A stretch of DNA of 64,000 bases from Bordetella genomosp. 4 (GTDB lineage Bacteria; Pseudomonadota; Gammaproteobacteria; Burkholderiales; Burkholderiaceae_B), in NCBI RefSeq assembly GCF_002261185.1, contig NZ_NEVQ01000022.1, positions 496,001 to 560,000 on the forward strand. Direction: 5' to 3'. Each line of letters begins with the position of its first letter. The first letter of the stretch is position 1. Below the pieces are notes generated by a model that saw only the letters and a list, made by a program, of their open reading frames with translations, had not been told where the DNA came from and ran no database searches. Of the stretch, positions 61,387-64,000 are shown piece after piece. A program made the position numbers and the translations under genes.

Positions 61387-62373
61387 ATGGAATCTCCGGA
61401 CAAACCCCATCAGTGTTTACCCGAACTAGCGAGCCTGCATGAAATTGGCTCCCGCCTGAAATTTCGGCAACTGAAGCTCTTGATCGCTATCGAAGATATG
61501 GGCTCTGTCCATCGGGCGGCAGAGTTGCTGCACATGTCTCAGCCCGGGGTAAGCAAGGCGCTGAAAGAAATCGAAGACGCCATCGGCGCGACCTTGTTTG
61601 CCCGTTCCCCTCAGGGCTTGCTGGCAACCGATATGGGTCGCTGCGCGATTCGCCACGCGCGTCTGATGTGTGCCAGCCTCGCTCATATGCACGATGAACT
61701 GGGCTCGCTGTCGCGCGGCGGCGGCCTGCGCATCGCTATCGGAACAGTGGCAGGTGCGTTGGCTGCCGTGCTGGCCGATGCACTGGTGGCTTTTCGCCGA
61801 GCCTATCCTACGGTGCGCATTGATCTATATGAGGATACGAGTGCACATCTGCTGGAAAAATTGCAGAGTGGCGCGATCGATATGGCGCTTTGCCGGACAT
61901 CCGTCGCGACGCATCCCGGGTCGTTTCATTTTGAGTGGCTGTGTGATGAGGTCGTGGGAGTCGCGGCGTCTCCCTCTCATCCGTTGGCCGACGCCGAAAC
62001 TGTCACTCTGGCGCAAGCCGCGCAATACCCATGGATACTGTTCCCTGGCCATATGCCCCTGCGTACGTTGCTGGAGCGTGAAGCCGCCAGCCAGAATGTG
62101 GCCATACGCAGCTTCATCGAAACATCGTCGACGTTCGCGACCGCGCTGTTGCTGCATAAGAGCAACGAGATCATTGCGCTGTTCTCAGGCGAAACGATAG
62201 ATTTTTTTGAACAATCCAGGACATTGCGGCGGCTGAAGCTGAAGATCAAGTCCACCGCCGAGCCTTATGGCATTGTGATGCGTGCGGGCTTTACGCAAAC
62301 ACCGATGGTGCATCGATTGTGTGAATTCATACGGATGCATGCGCCACACTCGGACTCCGTAAGTACGAGATAA
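61387..62373 (+). CDS. LysR family transcriptional regulator
   Basis: 328 residues from ATG 61387; a GTG at 61366 is possible but would add only seven residues. Winged helix: LLIAIEDMGSVHRAAELLHMSQPGVSKALKEIEDAIGA; effector domain with GGLRIAIGTVAGALAAVLADALVAF. Divergent from the FAH operon, so it is the probable activator or repressor of the sugar-acid genes. Its 3' end overlaps the convergent hydrolase gene by 47 bases. Confidence 0.88.
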   Translation: MESPDKPHQCLPELASLHEIGSRLKFRQLKLLIAIEDMGSVHRAAELLHMSQPGVSKALKEIEDAIGATLFARSPQGLLATDMGRCAIRHARLMCASLAHMHDELGSLSRGGGLRIAIGTVAGALAAVLADALVAFRRAYPTVRIDLYEDTSAHLLEKLQSGAIDMALCRTSVATHPGSFHFEWLCDEVVGVAASPSHPLADAETVTLAQAAQYPWILFPGHMPLRTLLEREAASQNVAIRSFIETSSTFATALLLHKSNEIIALFSGETIDFFEQSRTLRRLKLKIKSTAEPYGIVMRAGFTQTPMVHRLCEFIRMHAPHSDSVSTR

Positions 62374-63031
62374 GATCATCAACTGAAACGACATCCGCAA
62401 ACTGCCTGTCCATATCAAAGAGGCTGATCGCGTGCGAAATCGCAATGCGATCAAAGACGGCCTCTTGGGGAACGATGGTACGGAAATTGTAGGAAGACGA
62501 GTCAAACACGGTCGCTCGGACGCAATTGCTAGTGGCCCCGCCTACGACAATCACCGTGTCGACTTTTCGTTCGACGAGATAGCCCAGCAATGGCGTCCCA
62601 TGGAACCCGCTGGGCTTCTTTTTGACAAACGTGACGTCGTTTTTTCGCGGTTTCAGCTCGGGCACGAGCTCTGCGCCTAACGTACCAGTCAAGCACCAAT
62701 GCTCACTGTCGAGCAAATCGCGCTTACGTCCATACACCCCAATATCGTTCCCATTGGGGTCGAGCTCAAAGGTAGTGAAAAAGCACGGCACATCGTTTTT
62801 CTGTGCCTCTTCGACCACGCGCTGAATCTGGCGTACTGCCTCACGGCCTATAGCGCCGCAGCTGGAGGGCCATGCCTGATCGTTGCCTTCTTCGCCAACC
62901 ATATATCGCTGCGCATCAATGACGACGACAGCCGGCCTTTCGCCGTAGCCCATGCGGCGGGCGAAGCGGCCACGCTCCAGAACGGCCCTGTCATTGTCAA
63001 CCAGATATTTTTCCCACGGTTTGCTGTTCAT
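62327..63031 (-). CDS. Isochorismatase-fold cysteine hydrolase
   Basis: 234 residues from ATG 63031. The catalytic triad is visible: Asp in PAVVVIDAQRYMVG, Lys in TFVKKKPSGFHGTPL, and Cys in VVGGATSNCVRATVFDSSSY (about 160). This is the N-carbamoylsarcosine amidase/maleamate amidohydrolase/RutB-like group, which hydrolyses small amides or carbamoyl compounds. It follows an amidase gene on the same strand with a 43-base gap, so the two may act in sequence on an N-substituted compound. The overlap with the LysR end is convergent. Confidence 0.88.
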   Translation of the reverse strand: MNSKPWEKYLVDNDRAVLERGRFARRMGYGERPAVVVIDAQRYMVGEEGNDQAWPSSCGAIGREAVRQIQRVVEEAQKNDVPCFFTTFELDPNGNDIGVYGRKRDLLDSEHWCLTGTLGAELVPELKPRKNDVTFVKKKPSGFHGTPLLGYLVERKVDTVIVVGGATSNCVRATVFDSSSYNFRTIVPQEAVFDRIAISHAISLFDMDRQFADVVSVDDLISYLRSPSVAHASV

Positions 63032-63074
63032 TGCTCTCACGCCATATGAAGTAAATTGAGCGCCGGACCTTGGC

Positions 63075-64000
63075 TCAGGCAACAGACATCTGATGCGCAA
63101 ACGATAACAACCTGGCCTCGGCCAGCGGGCGGCCGATGATTTGGACGCCAACTGGCATGCCGTTCGCGTCTCTCCCTATAGGCATGGTCAGCACCGGCAC
63201 GCCTAAATAACTGAATGGTCGTGTGAGCCGAGTGATGGCGCTCACGACATTGAACACACTGCCTGCTTGTTCCATATCTGCGTCGGCTCGCAACGGGACG
63301 GGGATGGGGACAGTCGGGCAGAGGATCAGATCCACGTTTGCCATCGGGCCCTGCAGGAATTCCTGCAGTATCCGCGCGCGGACCATCATGGCCTCCAGAT
63401 ACCGCACAGCGGGCACGTGCAGTCCTGGCTCCGTGCGGGAATACACCGCCTGAGAATAGGCGTTGGCATGGCTTCGCATCCATTGGCCGTGCAACGTCGC
63501 TGCCTCGACCTTGGAGATGACGTCTCCCATCGCATAGCAGGCGGAGAGTTGCGGAAAATCCGCGGCACTTACATTGCCAAAAGAACGCTCGACATGGCCG
63601 ACGAAAGTGCGGAAGACCGATTCGATTTCCGGATCGCACGCCTCGGTGCCGTCTAGATTCAAGACGGCGATTCGGCTCTTCTCTGCAGCGATATCCAGCA
63701 GCGCGGGGTAGTCGGGCACCACCGCATCCAAGGAAGACGGATCTTCCTGATCGTGTCCTGCTACCGCCTGCAAAATAATGGCACAGTCTTCTGCGGTCCG
63801 CGCCAGTGGACCGACGCAGTCCAATGAATAGGCGCGGGGAAAGCATCCTCTGCGCGAGATACGCCCATAAGTGGGCTTCAATCCGAACAATCCTTGCACG
63901 GATGCAGGCAACCGTATCGAGCCGCCAGTGTCGCTACCTAGAGAGGCAAAAACCGCCCCCGACGCTACGGCCGACCCTGACCCGCTGGATGAACCGCCGG
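63075..64000 (-). CDS. Amidase signature family enzyme, N-terminus beyond window
   Basis: The frame is open through the right edge; 308 C-terminal residues are visible. From the edge it reads GGSSSGSGSAVASGAVFASL and then GSDTGGSIRLPASVQGLFGLKPTYGR, the amidase signature with the cis-Ser in SSSGSG and the nucleophile Ser in DTGGSIR. The Lys of the triad lies in the missing part. It hydrolyses a C-N amide bond. A start at the internal TTG near 63911 would remove the active site and is rejected. Likely partner of the isochorismatase-fold hydrolase. Confidence 0.9.
   Translation of the reverse strand, partial: GGSSSGSGSAVASGAVFASLGSDTGGSIRLPASVQGLFGLKPTYGRISRRGCFPRAYSLDCVGPLARTAEDCAIILQAVAGHDQEDPSSLDAVVPDYPALLDIAAEKSRIAVLNLDGTEACDPEIESVFRTFVGHVERSFGNVSAADFPQLSACYAMGDVISKVEAATLHGQWMRSHANAYSQAVYSRTEPGLHVPAVRYLEAMMVRARILQEFLQGPMANVDLILCPTVPIPVPLRADADMEQAGSVFNVVSAITRLTRPFSYLGVPVLTMPIGRDANGMPVGVQIIGRPLAEARLLSFAHQMSVA

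Noticed and set aside
63386-63911. Internal TTG start for the amidase (63911)
   Set aside because: It would remove the GGSSSGSG and GSDTGGSIR active-site segments, which are in frame upstream to the window edge.

Overview
This 64 kb window reads as a chromosomal segment of a beta-proteobacterium, most likely an Alcaligenaceae member (Bordetella/Achromobacter-like). The grounds are dense, GC-rich gene packing, four tricarboxylate-transport type periplasmic receptors (Bug/TctC family), many LysR/GntR regulators next to small catabolic operons, and CoA-transferase and FAH-family enzymes typical of that group. I saw no rRNA, tRNA, CRISPR array, insertion sequence, phage gene or integration site. 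It is a catabolic and metal-handling region, not an obvious island. The genus is an inference.

Layout. 1-4.6 kb: a truncated M81 peptidase coupled to a polysaccharide deacetylase-like amidohydrolase; a quinone reductase with its TetR regulator; a GlxA-type AraC regulator; an HD hydrolase. 4.6-16 kb: an acyl-CoA catabolic block. An eight-gene minus-strand operon (acyl-CoA ligase, enoyl-CoA hydratase, SDR, acyl-CoA dehydrogenase, two 3-hydroxyacyl-CoA dehydrogenase family proteins, CaiB CoA-transferase, quinone oxidoreductase) faces a single plus-strand crotonase gene. A sigma-54 activator is divergent from the operon. Both transcription units carry a good -24/-12 promoter and a GGACAC-type repeat with 11-bp pitch, so I propose a small two-promoter sigma-54 regulon. 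16-22 kb: a class V aminotransferase, a FecI/FecR/TonB-receptor iron-uptake set behind a Fur-like palindrome, and a GNAT acetyltransferase. 22-30.3 kb: GntR with FAH hydrolase and Bug receptor, LysR, a lipoprotein hydrolase, DoxX and DUF1097 membrane proteins, and a Bug receptor divergent from a TauD-type dioxygenase.

30.3-34.2 kb: a complete bufferin (peptide metallophore) operon: DUF2282 precursor with four Cys, DUF692/MNIO modifying enzyme, DUF2063 partner, DoxX membrane protein, then an ECF sigma factor and a DUF1109/NrsF anti-sigma factor. A GTAACC-N16-CGAA promoter stands in front of the first gene. I expect a copper or related metal stress response in which the sigma factor amplifies its own operon.

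34.2-48.3 kb: an ABC-F ATPase; LysR with an acetyl-CoA hydrolase/CoA-transferase; then a GntR-centred module (FAD/Fe-S D-2-hydroxyacid dehydrogenase, class V aminotransferase, complete TctCBA transporter) with TTGTATACAA operators in the divergent promoter; a GT9 glycosyltransferase. 48.3-64 kb: ketopantoate reductase-like gene; LysR with tartrate/D-malate dehydrogenase; Bug receptor with CaiB CoA-transferase and LysR; an orphan HipB-like repressor; DUF1330; MmyB-like regulator with MFS exporter; an FAH-SDR-MFS operon resembling the non-phosphorylative deoxy-sugar acid pathway with its LysR; and an isochorismatase-fold hydrolase following an amidase cut by the window end.

The recurring design is uptake protein plus two or three catabolic enzymes plus one divergent regulator, repeated about seven times for different, mostly unidentified organic acids. 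All functional assignments come from motif reading and family knowledge; no database search was run.
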